This document shows positions 47,007 through 55,529 of a DNA stretch of 64,000 nucleotides, one piece after another. The stretch is from Rhizobium sp. J15 (lineage in GTDB: Bacteria > Pseudomonadota > Alphaproteobacteria > Rhizobiales > Rhizobiaceae). The notes below the pieces were generated by a model that was given only the letters and a program-made list of their open reading frames with translations, ran no database searches and had not been told where the DNA came from. Position 1 is the first letter of the stretch. Each line of letters begins with the position of its first letter. Position numbers and translations under genes: made by a program. The stretch lies in NCBI RefSeq assembly GCF_002531825.1, contig NZ_NWSX01000012.1:1-64000 (forward strand). Reading direction: 5' to 3'.

Positions 47007-48785
47007 ATGTACAAGGCGCCCGTCGAGGAAATCGCGTTCACATTGAAGCATGTAGCCGGCATGGGCGAAGCGATTTCAACAGGGCTTCTCGGCGATCTCG
47101 GCGAAGATCTCGTCGACGCGATCCTGGCCGAGGCGGGACGTTTTGCCACAGAGGAAGTGGCCCCTCTCGCCGACATCGGCGACCGCCAGGGCGCCCGTCT
47201 GGTGAACGGCGAGGTCCGGCTCCCGGACGGCTGGCGCGATCTTTATCGCAACTGGATCGCCGGCGGCTGGAACGGCCTGACGGCGCCGGAGGCATTCGGC
47301 GGCCAGGCCCTGCCGCATATGCTGAATGTCGCGGCGTTGGAGATGTGGAATTCCGGATCCATGGCCTTTGCCCTTGCTCCGACCCTGACGATGGGCGCCG
47401 TCGAGGCCGTCAGTGCTCATGGCAGTGAGGCGCTGAAGAAAAAATATCTGGAAAAGATGGTGTCCGGCGAATGGAGCGGCACGATGAACCTGACGGAGCC
47501 GCATGCGGGCTCCGATCTCGGTGTCCTGAAGGCGCGCGCCGAGCGCCGCGGCGATGGCAGCTATCGCATTTTTGGCCAGAAGATCTTCATCACCTGGGGC
47601 GAACACGATGCTGCCGAAAACATCATCCACCTGGTGCTCGCCCGCCTGCCGGATGCGCCGGCCGGCACACGCGGCATCTCGCTCTTTCTGGTGCCGAAAT
47701 TCCTGGTGAACGACGACGGCTCCCTCGGCGCCCGCAACGATCTGTTCTGCCACTCGCTGGAGCACAAGCTCGGCATCCACGGCTCGCCGACCTGCACGAT
47801 GATCTACGGCGACGGCAAATTCGGCGACGAGAAGGGCGCGGTCGGCTGGCTGGTCGGCGAGGAGAACAAGGGGTTGGCCTGTATGTTCACGATGATGAAC
47901 AATGCCCGCCTTGCCGTCGGCATGCAGGGCGTGGCGATCTCGGAGGCCGCCACCCAGAAGGCTCTCGCCTACGCCAGGGAACGCACGCAGGGCAGGGCGC
48001 CCGGATGGACCGGCGCCGGCATGAGCCCGATCGTCGAACATCCCGATGTCGCCCGCATGCTGCTCACCATGAAGGCACTGACACAAGGCGCGCGCGCCAT
48101 CGCCTATGCCTGCGCCCATGCGATCGACATGTCGCACCGGGCAGGCGGCGATCGTCAATATTGGCAGGAGCGCGCCGCCCTGCTGACGCCGATCGCCAAG
48201 TCCTTCTCGACCGATGCCGGCGTCGATGTCGCCTCTCTCGGCATCCAGGTGCATGGCGGCATGGGCTTCATCGAGGAGACGGGCGCGGCCCGCTATCTCC
48301 GCGATGCCCGCATCGCCCCGATCTATGAGGGCACCAACGGCATTCAGGCGATCGACCTCGTCACCCGCAAGCTGCCGCTTTCCGGCGGCGAACATGTGAG
48401 AGGTTTCATCGCCGAGATCAGGAAGATCGCGGAAGACGTCCGCCGTTCCAATCTCGATGGCTTCGGCGAAACGGCGGCCAGGCTCGACGCTGCCGTCGCC
48501 AACCTCGACGAGACCACCGCCTGGCTGTTGAAGGCGCTTGCCGATGGCCGGACCGCCGAGGCGCTCTCCGGCGCCACGCCCTATCAGCGCCTGTTCGGGC
48601 TTGCGCTCACCGGCCGCTATCTCGCCAAGGGCGCTCTCGCCGAGAGTTCCGATGGCGCCGGCGAGGGCCGCATCGCGCTCTGCCGCTTCGCTGCCGAAAA
48701 CCTGCTCGCCGAGACCGCGGCCCTTCGCGACCGGGTCGTCAACGGCGCAGCAAGTCTCGCTGCCGCCCGCATCCTGCTTGCCTGA
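47007..48785 (+). CDS. Acyl-CoA dehydrogenase, large C-terminal-domain type
   Basis: A 592-residue flavoprotein that desaturates an acyl-CoA. Motifs: TMNLTEPHAGSDLG (FAD loop) near residues 156-169, the active-site region RDARIAPIYEGTNGIQ near 432-447 with the catalytic Glu, and an extra C-terminal domain (residues 470-592). The whole-length plan matches DmdC-type 3-methylmercaptopropionyl-CoA dehydrogenases and related enzymes, so sulfonium catabolism is one option beside fatty-acid or branched-chain acyl-CoA oxidation. It is 10 bp upstream of the crotonase-fold gene and has a LiuR-like palindrome before it. Confidence 0.9.
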   Translation: MYKAPVEEIAFTLKHVAGMGEAISTGLLGDLGEDLVDAILAEAGRFATEEVAPLADIGDRQGARLVNGEVRLPDGWRDLYRNWIAGGWNGLTAPEAFGGQALPHMLNVAALEMWNSGSMAFALAPTLTMGAVEAVSAHGSEALKKKYLEKMVSGEWSGTMNLTEPHAGSDLGVLKARAERRGDGSYRIFGQKIFITWGEHDAAENIIHLVLARLPDAPAGTRGISLFLVPKFLVNDDGSLGARNDLFCHSLEHKLGIHGSPTCTMIYGDGKFGDEKGAVGWLVGEENKGLACMFTMMNNARLAVGMQGVAISEAATQKALAYARERTQGRAPGWTGAGMSPIVEHPDVARMLLTMKALTQGARAIAYACAHAIDMSHRAGGDRQYWQERAALLTPIAKSFSTDAGVDVASLGIQVHGGMGFIEETGAARYLRDARIAPIYEGTNGIQAIDLVTRKLPLSGGEHVRGFIAEIRKIAEDVRRSNLDGFGETAARLDAAVANLDETTAWLLKALADGRTAEALSGATPYQRLFGLALTGRYLAKGALAESSDGAGEGRIALCRFAAENLLAETAALRDRVVNGAASLAAARILLA

Positions 48786-48795
48786 GGAGACCCCA

Positions 48796-49548
48796 ATGAC
48801 CGATCACATCATCGTCGAGCAGCCTTCCGCCCATCCCGGCATCCAGCTCATCCGCTTCAACCGTCCGGAAAAGAAGAACGCCTTCACGCGGGCAATGTAT
48901 CGCACCATGGCCGATGCGCTCACTGCCGCCGATGCGGACGCGAATATACGGGTGAGCGTCTTCCTCGGCACCGAAGGCAGCTTTTCGGCCGGCAACGACA
49001 TCGGCGATTTTCTTGCCGCCGCCATGGGCGGCAGCATGGGAGAGGAGCTGATCGATTTCCTTTACGCGCTCGCCAGATCCGAAAAGCCGCTCGTCTCCGG
49101 GGTCGACGGCCTGGCGATCGGCATCGGCACGACCCTCAACCTTCATTGCGACCTGACGATCGCCTCCGACCGCAGCCAGTTCCGCACGCCCTTCGTCGAT
49201 CTGGCGCTGGTGCCGGAAGCGGCTTCCAGCCTGATTGCGCCCCGCGTTATGGGCCATCAGCGTGCCTTTGCGATGCTGGCCGCCGGCGAGGCCTTCAGCG
49301 CCGAGGAAGCGCGTGAGGCCGGCCTCGTCTGGAAGGTGACGACGCCGCAAGAGGTGGAGAATGCCGCGCTTGCCGCGGCCGCAAAGCTCGCCGCCAAGCC
49401 GCCGGAGGCCCTGAAGATCGCCCGCGATCTCATCTGCGGCTCCCGGGACGAGATCATCGCCCGCATCGATGTCGAGGCCCGCCATTTCGCCGCGCGCCTG
49501 AAAAGCGCCGAAGCCCGCGCCGCCTTCGAAGCCTTCATGCGCCGCTGA
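48796..49548 (+). CDS. Enoyl-CoA hydratase/isomerase family protein
   Basis: A 250-residue crotonase-fold protein with the oxyanion-hole block SFSAGNDIGDF (about residues 62-72) and the CoA-binding helix. Aligning to crotonase, Glu144 and Glu164 of the rat enzyme fall on Phe133 and Ala158 here, so both hydratase glutamates are missing; a single Glu141 is present in LVPEAASSL, as in enoyl-CoA isomerases. It is therefore more likely an isomerase or other crotonase reaction than a hydratase. It follows the dehydrogenase by 10 bp and shares the transcript. Confidence 0.85.
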   Translation: MTDHIIVEQPSAHPGIQLIRFNRPEKKNAFTRAMYRTMADALTAADADANIRVSVFLGTEGSFSAGNDIGDFLAAAMGGSMGEELIDFLYALARSEKPLVSGVDGLAIGIGTTLNLHCDLTIASDRSQFRTPFVDLALVPEAASSLIAPRVMGHQRAFAMLAAGEAFSAEEAREAGLVWKVTTPQEVENAALAAAAKLAAKPPEALKIARDLICGSRDEIIARIDVEARHFAARLKSAEARAAFEAFMRR

Positions 49549-49693
49549 ACGGTCGGCAGCCTTCCGCGGCATATTGGATGGTTTGGCGAGGTTTCAACCC
49601 GCCGCGGGCATCTGCTTGCCCGTAATCTGGATCGTCTCCGAGAAGTTCATGGCAGGTAGTCGACACCACAACCCGGGGGCAAACGGATAGCGA

Positions 49694-50698
49694 TCAGACC
49701 GCCGGCACATCGAATACCTCTCCGGCCCTGAGCGGCCGGAACCGGTCCGAGGAAATATCATGCTCGCGCATTGCGTCTTGCAACGCTCTTGTCGGCGCGT
49801 CGACCGCCTCATTCGTCAGTTGGAACGTGGCGAAGTGATGCCCGGCCACATAGGCCGCATTTAAAAACTTCATCCCGATCACCGCCTCATGCGGATTCTG
49901 GTGCTGCCCTTCCATGAACCATCGCGGCTCATATGCGCCGAAGGGCAAAATGGCCAGGCGAAAGCCGCCATGCTTCTGCTGTGCCGCTTTGTAATTGATG
50001 CCGCGGTGAAAGCCCGTATCGCCGACGTGATAGATCTTGCCGGCTGGTGTCGACAAAACGAACGACGCCCAAAGTGCCATCCGGCGATCGGCGGTGCCGC
50101 GGGCGGACCAATGGTGTGCAGGCTCCGCATCGATGCTTATACCGGCGTGCGAGATGCGCTCGCCCCAGTCCATCGATGTCGTCTGTATATCGGGCATGGC
50201 ACGGCGCATGATCGTGTCGTTGCCGAGCGGCGTCACGACCCTCGGTCGATGCTTCGCATGCAACCGTTTCAGCGTCGCGATATCGAGATGGTCATAATGA
50301 TTGTGCGATACCAGCACGAGATCGATGGGCGGCAAATCATCAAAGGCGATGCCCGGTTCGACGACGCGTTTGGGTCCGGCAAAGGTGAAAGGGCTGACCC
50401 GCTGCGACCACACCGGGTCGGTGAGAATATTGAGACCGGCGACCTGCACCAGCATGGTTGCATGCCCAACCATCGTCACCCGCAGATCCTCGCCACCGAC
50501 ACGTAGACCCGGTTTGACGGCCGCAAATGGACTGGGAACCGACCGAGGCCACCGCTGACGGCCGCCGCCGAACTGCCACCGCAAGAGTTCGCGGAAACCA
50601 AGCGGCGCAATCCCTTCGGGATTGAAGAAAAAGGTGCCGTCGAAGTGATCGGACACCGGGCCGGCATAGTAGGGATTGCGTCTTCTGGTCTTGCGCAT
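49694..50698 (-). CDS. MBL-fold metallo-hydrolase, NAPE-PLD-like
   Basis: A 334-residue metallo-beta-lactamase-fold hydrolase. The metal motif HxHxDH occurs as SHNHYDHLD near residues 131-139, followed by MLVQVAGLNILTDPVWSQR upstream of it and GDTGFH downstream; EPRWFMEGQHQNPHEA completes the site. The group resembles N-acylphosphatidylethanolamine-hydrolysing phospholipase D and UlaG-like enzymes; the substrate is unknown. The start ATG 50698 is the first. It stands 82 bp downstream of the SDR gene on the same strand. Confidence 0.88.
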   Translation of the reverse strand: MRKTRRRNPYYAGPVSDHFDGTFFFNPEGIAPLGFRELLRWQFGGGRQRWPRSVPSPFAAVKPGLRVGGEDLRVTMVGHATMLVQVAGLNILTDPVWSQRVSPFTFAGPKRVVEPGIAFDDLPPIDLVLVSHNHYDHLDIATLKRLHAKHRPRVVTPLGNDTIMRRAMPDIQTTSMDWGERISHAGISIDAEPAHHWSARGTADRRMALWASFVLSTPAGKIYHVGDTGFHRGINYKAAQQKHGGFRLAILPFGAYEPRWFMEGQHQNPHEAVIGMKFLNAAYVAGHHFATFQLTNEAVDAPTRALQDAMREHDISSDRFRPLRAGEVFDVPAV

Positions 50699-50780
50699 TC
50701 GGAATCGGTTTCCTTGGCCGAGGACAGGACGACTTTAAGCGTGTCGGCTTGAAATCTGAATCCCGTCCTCAATCAAACAG

Positions 50781-51599
50781 TCAGGCTGAGGCCGGAAACT
50801 CATTGACCTTCCGCAGCAGGCTGTCGACCAGCCGCTCCGGGAGGTAACGGCGAAGCGAGCGGACCTGGCGCGACTGCTTGCCTGCGGAGTAGCGCAGTTT
50901 CGGCGTCTTTGCAGTTGCGGCTTTCACGACCATGTCGGCGACGACCTCAGGCGCATCGCCCGTCTCCACCCATTTGCGCATCAGCGCTTCGCTGCGGGCG
51001 CGTTCCGAAGCATAGACCGGAAGAGGTTGGTCTGCTCGCGTCAGGTTTTCCTCGAAGGATGTTCTGGTGACGCCGGGTTGGACGAGAACGACGCGAATGC
51101 CGAAGTTGCGCACTTCATGATCAAGCGATTCCGAATAGCCTTCGAGCGCATGTTTGGTTGAAGCATAGAAGGCGTTGTACGGAGCCGGAATGAGGCCGAG
51201 GATCGAGCTCATGTTGATGATCCGGCCGCTCTTCTGCTTCCGCATGACCGGCAATGCGGCATTGGCGACGCGCGCCACGCCGAAGACATTCACGTCGAAA
51301 AGCCGCTGGGCCTGGGCGATCGAGGATTCTTCGGCGCCGCCGATAAGGCCGATACCGGCATTATTGACGACGAGGTCGAGCCGGCCGGTTTGCCGGACGA
51401 CTTCCGCAACAGCCGCCTGCACCGAAGCGTCTTCGGCCACGTCACAGACCAGCATCGTTATCCCGGGCCTGTTGGCGACTGGTTTGCGGCTGGTCCCGAA
51501 CACGCGGTAGCCGGCCTTCACCAGAGATTCCGCCGTTGCAAGGCCGATGCCTGAGGACGCACCGGTGACCAGTGCAACCTTTCTGTTTCTGTCGGTCAT
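50781..51599 (-). CDS. Short-chain dehydrogenase/reductase
   Basis: A 272-residue SDR with the nucleotide loop VTGASSGIGLATAESL near residues 10-25, NNAG near the middle, and the catalytic YAFYASTKHAL-type Tyr-x3-Lys at YNAFYASTKH. The start is ATG 51599; an in-frame TTG at 51614 is less likely. It is divergent from an HxlR regulator gene with a strong palindrome in the 84-bp gap, so it is the probable target of that regulator. The substrate is unknown. Confidence 0.9.
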   Translation of the reverse strand: MTDRNRKVALVTGASSGIGLATAESLVKAGYRVFGTSRKPVANRPGITMLVCDVAEDASVQAAVAEVVRQTGRLDLVVNNAGIGLIGGAEESSIAQAQRLFDVNVFGVARVANAALPVMRKQKSGRIINMSSILGLIPAPYNAFYASTKHALEGYSESLDHEVRNFGIRVVLVQPGVTRTSFEENLTRADQPLPVYASERARSEALMRKWVETGDAPEVVADMVVKAATAKTPKLRYSAGKQSRQVRSLRRYLPERLVDSLLRKVNEFPASA

Positions 51600-51644
51600 A
51601 TTGTCAGCTTTCAAGGTGTGGATCGTTGTCCATCAATCTGTTAC

Positions 51645-51679
51645 TATCTTTTCGATATCATGTCACTATCGAAAAGATA
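51645..51679. promoter_or_regulatory. Perfect 13-bp inverted repeat, probable HxlR operator
   Basis: TATCTTTTCGATA (51645-51657) and TATCGAAAAGATA (51667-51679) are exact inverted copies separated by TCATGTCAC. Each half is itself partly palindromic (TATC-N5-GATA). It lies 46-80 bp before the SDR start and ends 4 bp before the HxlR ATG, ideal for autoregulation and control of the divergent SDR. Confidence 0.75.
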
Positions 51680-51683
51680 CCCA

Positions 51684-52133
51684 ATGAAAAATAATCCGAT
51701 TCCCCAGTGCCCGGTCGCCCGCGGCCTTCAATCAGTCGGCGATGCGTGGAGCATTCTCGTCTTGCGAGACGCCCATACGGGCCTCACCCGCTTCGATCAG
51801 TTCAGGAAGAGCCTCGGCATCGTGCCGACCATGTTGACCAAGCGTCTCAAGGCGCTGACGGAGGACGGTCTGCTTGAGAGGCGACTCTATTCCGAACGGC
51901 CGCCCCGCGAAGAATATGTCCTCACGGAAGCCGGTCGCGATTTTCTGCCTGTGTTGATGATGATCGGGGCTTGGGCGCAGCGCCATTGCGATGGAGAACT
52001 CGCCCGCTATATCGATGTCGAATCGGGCCTGGAGATCGAGCCGGTCGCAATCGATGCCGTCACGGGTGCAAAGCTCGGAACGCGGCCAATGCGCATGAGT
52101 TTACCCGGGGTCAGCGAGCCGGCCAATCGATAA
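51684..52133 (+). CDS. HxlR-family transcriptional regulator
   Basis: A 149-residue winged-helix regulator with the HxlR signature CPVARGLQSVGDAWSILVLR near residues 9-28 and the wing block LTEDGLLERRLYSERPPREEYVLTEAGR. The single Cys near the N-terminus is the redox or ligand cysteine of many HxlR proteins. ATG 51684 is used because the frame upstream to 51660 overlaps the operator. It is divergent from the SDR gene and probably controls it and itself through the 13-bp inverted repeat. Confidence 0.9.
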   Translation: MKNNPIPQCPVARGLQSVGDAWSILVLRDAHTGLTRFDQFRKSLGIVPTMLTKRLKALTEDGLLERRLYSERPPREEYVLTEAGRDFLPVLMMIGAWAQRHCDGELARYIDVESGLEIEPVAIDAVTGAKLGTRPMRMSLPGVSEPANR

Positions 52134-52192
52134 GATGTTCTCGAGGCTCCGGCATATCGCGATCCCGTCGATGCGACGCGTAAGGCAGGCGC

Positions 52193-53443
52193 CTATTTCT
52201 CCAGCGTCGCCACTACCTCGACATGCGAGGTCCAGAGGAATTGGTCGATCGGCGTTACGCTGGTGATCCGGTAGCCGCCTTCGACGAGGATCGCCAGGTC
52301 GCGCGCCAGGGTGAGCGGATTGCAGCTGACGGCCGCGATCTTCTTCACCGCCGAGCGGGCCAGTTCCTTGCACTGGAACTCTGCCCCGGCGCGGGGCGGG
52401 TCGAAGACGACCATGTCGAAGGGCTTGAACTCCTGCGTCATCAGCGGGCGGCGGAAGAGATCGCGCTTCTCGACGGTGACGGGTTTCAGTCCCTGCGTAT
52501 TGCGTGCGGCGTGATCGAGCGCTGCGAGCGCCTTTGCCTCGGCCTCGACGGCATGCACACGGCCGATCCGCGCCAGCCTCAGCGAAAACGTGCCGGCGCC
52601 GGCAAAGAGGTCGGCGATCCGCTTTGCTTTGCCAGCATGGGCAAGCACGAGCTCCGCCATCGCCTCTTCCGCCGGTTTCGTCGCCTGGGCGAAGCCGCCC
52701 GGCGGCGGTGAAACCTGGACGCCGCCGAAATCGATCAGCGGCTTCGAGGGTTCGACGAGGATCTCGCCATTGACGGTCACGCGGGCGATGCCGCGCAGGC
52801 CGAGGACCGTCTCGATTGCCTTTCGCCGCTGCTGGTCGGAGAGTTTCTTCACCTCGTCGGCCGCGATATCGAGGCCGGAGAGCGTTTCGAGCACGGCAAT
52901 CCGGAAAGGTTCGGCGCCGGTCGCCAGCGATGCCGCAATCGCCTTGATCGCCGGCAGCCGGGCGATGATCCCTGCCGACGAGATCTGACATTCCTCGATC
53001 GCGACGATATGGTGGCTTTCGGCCTGATTGAAACCGATCAGCATATCCTTCTCGGTCTTGCGGGCCGCAAAGACCACACGCCGGCGTTCGCCCGGCCGGG
53101 CCGGAACGACCTCGCCGACCTCAGGCGTAAGCCCCTTGGATTTCAGCGCATCGATGACCAGCTGGCGCTTGAAGGCGCGGTAAGGCGCGTCGGCCAGATG
53201 CTGGAGCGTGCAGCCGCCGCAGGTGCCGTTGACGCCATCGGGACCGAAATGCCGGCAGGGCGGCTCCTGTCGGTCGGGCGAGGGCGTTGCGATCGACATG
53301 ATCGTGCCCTGGCTCCGGACGCGGGCGACCGCCACCGTTTCCCCGGGCAGGGAGAAGGGCACATAAACAGGCCCAGTGGCGCTGCCGGCGACGCCGTCGC
53401 CCTGGGCGCCGAGCTTTTCGATCGTGACGGTTTCTGTGCTCAC
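52193..53443 (-). CDS. Class I SAM-dependent 23S rRNA m5U methyltransferase, RlmD-type
   Basis: A 416-residue TrmA/RumA-family methyltransferase. A short TRAM-like N-terminus (residues 1-50) is followed by the 4Fe-4S cluster cysteines C63, C75 and C78 (CGGCTLQHL) with a fourth, probably in IEECQIS, and the catalytic cysteine in AVSCNPLTLARDL near the C-terminus. It methylates a uridine of 23S rRNA at C5. Its start overlaps the tlyA stop by 4 bp. The exact position (RlmD versus RlmC) cannot be told by eye. Confidence 0.9.
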   Translation of the reverse strand: MSTETVTIEKLGAQGDGVAGSATGPVYVPFSLPGETVAVARVRSQGTIMSIATPSPDRQEPPCRHFGPDGVNGTCGGCTLQHLADAPYRAFKRQLVIDALKSKGLTPEVGEVVPARPGERRRVVFAARKTEKDMLIGFNQAESHHIVAIEECQISSAGIIARLPAIKAIAASLATGAEPFRIAVLETLSGLDIAADEVKKLSDQQRRKAIETVLGLRGIARVTVNGEILVEPSKPLIDFGGVQVSPPPGGFAQATKPAEEAMAELVLAHAGKAKRIADLFAGAGTFSLRLARIGRVHAVEAEAKALAALDHAARNTQGLKPVTVEKRDLFRRPLMTQEFKPFDMVVFDPPRAGAEFQCKELARSAVKKIAAVSCNPLTLARDLAILVEGGYRITSVTPIDQFLWTSHVEVVATLEK

Positions 53444-54186
53444 GGTTTCAATCCTGCCAGAAGGAATTCCTGATTGCCGTCGCCGCCGGCAATCGGGGAA
53501 GGGATGAGGCCGAGGCTTGTCCAGCCCATGTCCTCGATGAACCAGCGCTCCAATTCCGCAGCGACGGCGGGAGCGGACGAGGGATCCTTCAGCAAGCCGC
53601 CCTTGCCGATCGCCTCGCGCCCCGCCTCGAACTGCGGCTTGACCAGCAGGACGGCGATGGCGCCGGGTTCGGCGATATCGAGCGCCGGCGCCAGTGCGAG
53701 TTTCAGCGAGATGAAGGAGACGTCGGAGACGATGAAGCTGGCGGGATGGCCGACATCTTCTGCCGTCAGGTTGCGAGCGTTGAGGCCCTCTTTGTTCGTC
53801 ACCCGCGGATCGCCTGATATGCGCGGATGCATCTGCCCGTGGCCGACATCGATCGCGGTGACATGCCGGGCGTCCCGCTGCAGCAGCACCTCGGTGAAGC
53901 CGCCGGTGGACGCGCCGATATCAAGACAGTGATGACCGGCGGGATCGAGCCGGAAATGGTCGAGGGCGCTGGCAAGCTTCAGTGCGGCGCGCGAGACATA
54001 GTCCTGCGCCGGGTCGTCGATCTCAATGGCAGCGTCGTCGCCAAAGAGCGCGCCTGCCTTCGTCACCACCTGGCCACCGATCCGGACGGTGCCGCGCTGC
54101 ACCGCGTCGCGGGCCCGCGAGCGGCTGGCAAAGAGGCCGCGGGAGACGAGAAGCTGGTCGAGGCGCTGGCTGTTTTGATCGGACAT
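53440..54186 (-). CDS. tlyA: TlyA family rRNA 2'-O-methyltransferase
   Basis: A 248-residue protein with an N-terminal S4 RNA-binding domain (QRLDQLLVSRGLFASRSRAR) and an FtsJ-type methyltransferase domain with motif I LDIGASTGGFTEVLL near residue 93. TlyA methylates 16S and 23S rRNA. The start ATG 54186 (MSDQNSQR) is used; an in-frame continuation upstream runs in the opposite sense over DUF4424 upstream region and is not credible. It is the first gene of the tlyA-rRNA methyltransferase pair. Confidence 0.92.
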   Translation of the reverse strand: MSDQNSQRLDQLLVSRGLFASRSRARDAVQRGTVRIGGQVVTKAGALFGDDAAIEIDDPAQDYVSRAALKLASALDHFRLDPAGHHCLDIGASTGGFTEVLLQRDARHVTAIDVGHGQMHPRISGDPRVTNKEGLNARNLTAEDVGHPASFIVSDVSFISLKLALAPALDIAEPGAIAVLLVKPQFEAGREAIGKGGLLKDPSSAPAVAAELERWFIEDMGWTSLGLIPSPIAGGDGNQEFLLAGLKP

Positions 54187-54316
54187 CGGCTGTGAATGAC
54201 CGGCAAAGCCGCCGGTTGCAAGCATTTTGTTCCGGGGATCGTCATTGACCCTCAAAAGCTTTCGGCGATAATCCTGCCGCGGCAATCGCGGGGCGGCCGC
54301 AGGAACGGGGTGTTTC

Positions 54317-55312
54317 ATGATGAAGCTCTTCACTCTTCTTGTTACGGCAGCGGTGGTCGCATCGCCTGTTTCGGCGAACGACACGCTGGCCGAGGTCAAG
54401 ACAGGCGGGCTGATCTTTGCCCAATCCGACGATGTCAGCATGGCGGAAGAGGATCTTTTCATCTCCGCTTCGGAAGTGCGTGTCGACTATGTCTTCGAGA
54501 ATAGCTCGGACAAGGACGTCGAGAGCCTGGTCGCTTTTCCGATGCCCGATATCACCGGCCGCCTGGATGGCGATACCGCCATCTCCGACTATGACAGCGA
54601 CAATTTCCTGCATTTTTCCACCGTGCAGGACGGCAGGCCGATCAAGGCCAACCTGCAGCAGCGCGTCGTCTCGCTCGGCATCGACGTGACCGACGAATTC
54701 GCCAAGCTCGGCATTCCCGTCATGCCCATGAGCCCGAAGACGGCCGATGCGTTGGCCAAGCTTCCCGAAACCGTCCGGAAGGACTGGATTGCCCGCGGTC
54801 TCGTCTATCCCATGGCGGATGGCGCCGGTAAGGTCGATCTGGTGCCGCTCTGGACACTGCGCTCGACCTACTGGTGGCGCACCGTCTTTCCGGCGAAGAA
54901 GAGAGTGAGCGTCCAGCACCGTTACCAACCGGCCGTCGGCGGCACCGTCGCCATCAGTTTTCTCGAAAACGGTGAGGCGAAAGGCGAGCGTTTCGAACAA
55001 TATGCCCGCAAATACTGCCTGGACGGAGACTTCGTCAGGACCGCCCAGCAGCGCGCCAGCGAAGCCGAGGCGGGAGGCGCCAACTACACCGAAAGCTGGA
55101 TCTCCTATGTGCTGTCGACCGGCTCCAACTGGGCCGGACCGATCCGGCGCTTCCAGCTGACGGTCGACAAGGGCAAGCCCGGCAGCCTCATCAGCTTCTG
55201 CGGCAGCAGCGTTCAGAAGATCGGTCCGACGACGTTCCGGATGACGGCCGAGGATTTCGATCCGGAGAAGGATTTCGATATCCTCATTCTCAATCCGCCC
55301 GAGGCGCAATAA
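54317..55312 (+). CDS. DUF4424 secreted protein
   Basis: A 331-residue protein with a signal peptide (MKLFTLLVTAAVVASPVSA, cleavage near residue 20) and the DUF4424 blocks GGLIFAQSDDVSMAEEDLFI and LVAFPMPDITGR near the N-terminus and FSCGSSVQKIGPTTFRMTAE-like segment near the end. It is probably periplasmic. It is inserted, in the opposite direction, between tlyA and dxs. Function is unknown. Confidence 0.82.
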   Translation: MMKLFTLLVTAAVVASPVSANDTLAEVKTGGLIFAQSDDVSMAEEDLFISASEVRVDYVFENSSDKDVESLVAFPMPDITGRLDGDTAISDYDSDNFLHFSTVQDGRPIKANLQQRVVSLGIDVTDEFAKLGIPVMPMSPKTADALAKLPETVRKDWIARGLVYPMADGAGKVDLVPLWTLRSTYWWRTVFPAKKRVSVQHRYQPAVGGTVAISFLENGEAKGERFEQYARKYCLDGDFVRTAQQRASEAEAGGANYTESWISYVLSTGSNWAGPIRRFQLTVDKGKPGSLISFCGSSVQKIGPTTFRMTAEDFDPEKDFDILILNPPEAQ

Positions 55313-55529
55313 TTGCGGGCTTTGCTGCCGCTGCGGCCTGCAATTTAAGCAAATTTAAAGCCTGCGCGCATAGGTTCGGCTCGATTGCAGCGGTTCCTGT
55401 GAGCCGCTTCGTGCCATGAAGGCGCAGGCGTCTTCCCGCCGATCATGTTCCAAATTCAGAAGCCTTGCAGTTGCGTGTTTCGCGCGACGCCGGCTCTCGC
55501 CGCGTCGACTCGTCAGGAGAGATTCATCG

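Noticed and set aside
49549..49693. Possible short gene or gene remnant between the crotonase gene and the MBL hydrolase gene
   Set aside because: A short leftward frame includes MNFSETIQITGKQ-like text, but there is no ribosome site and no wider conservation visible.
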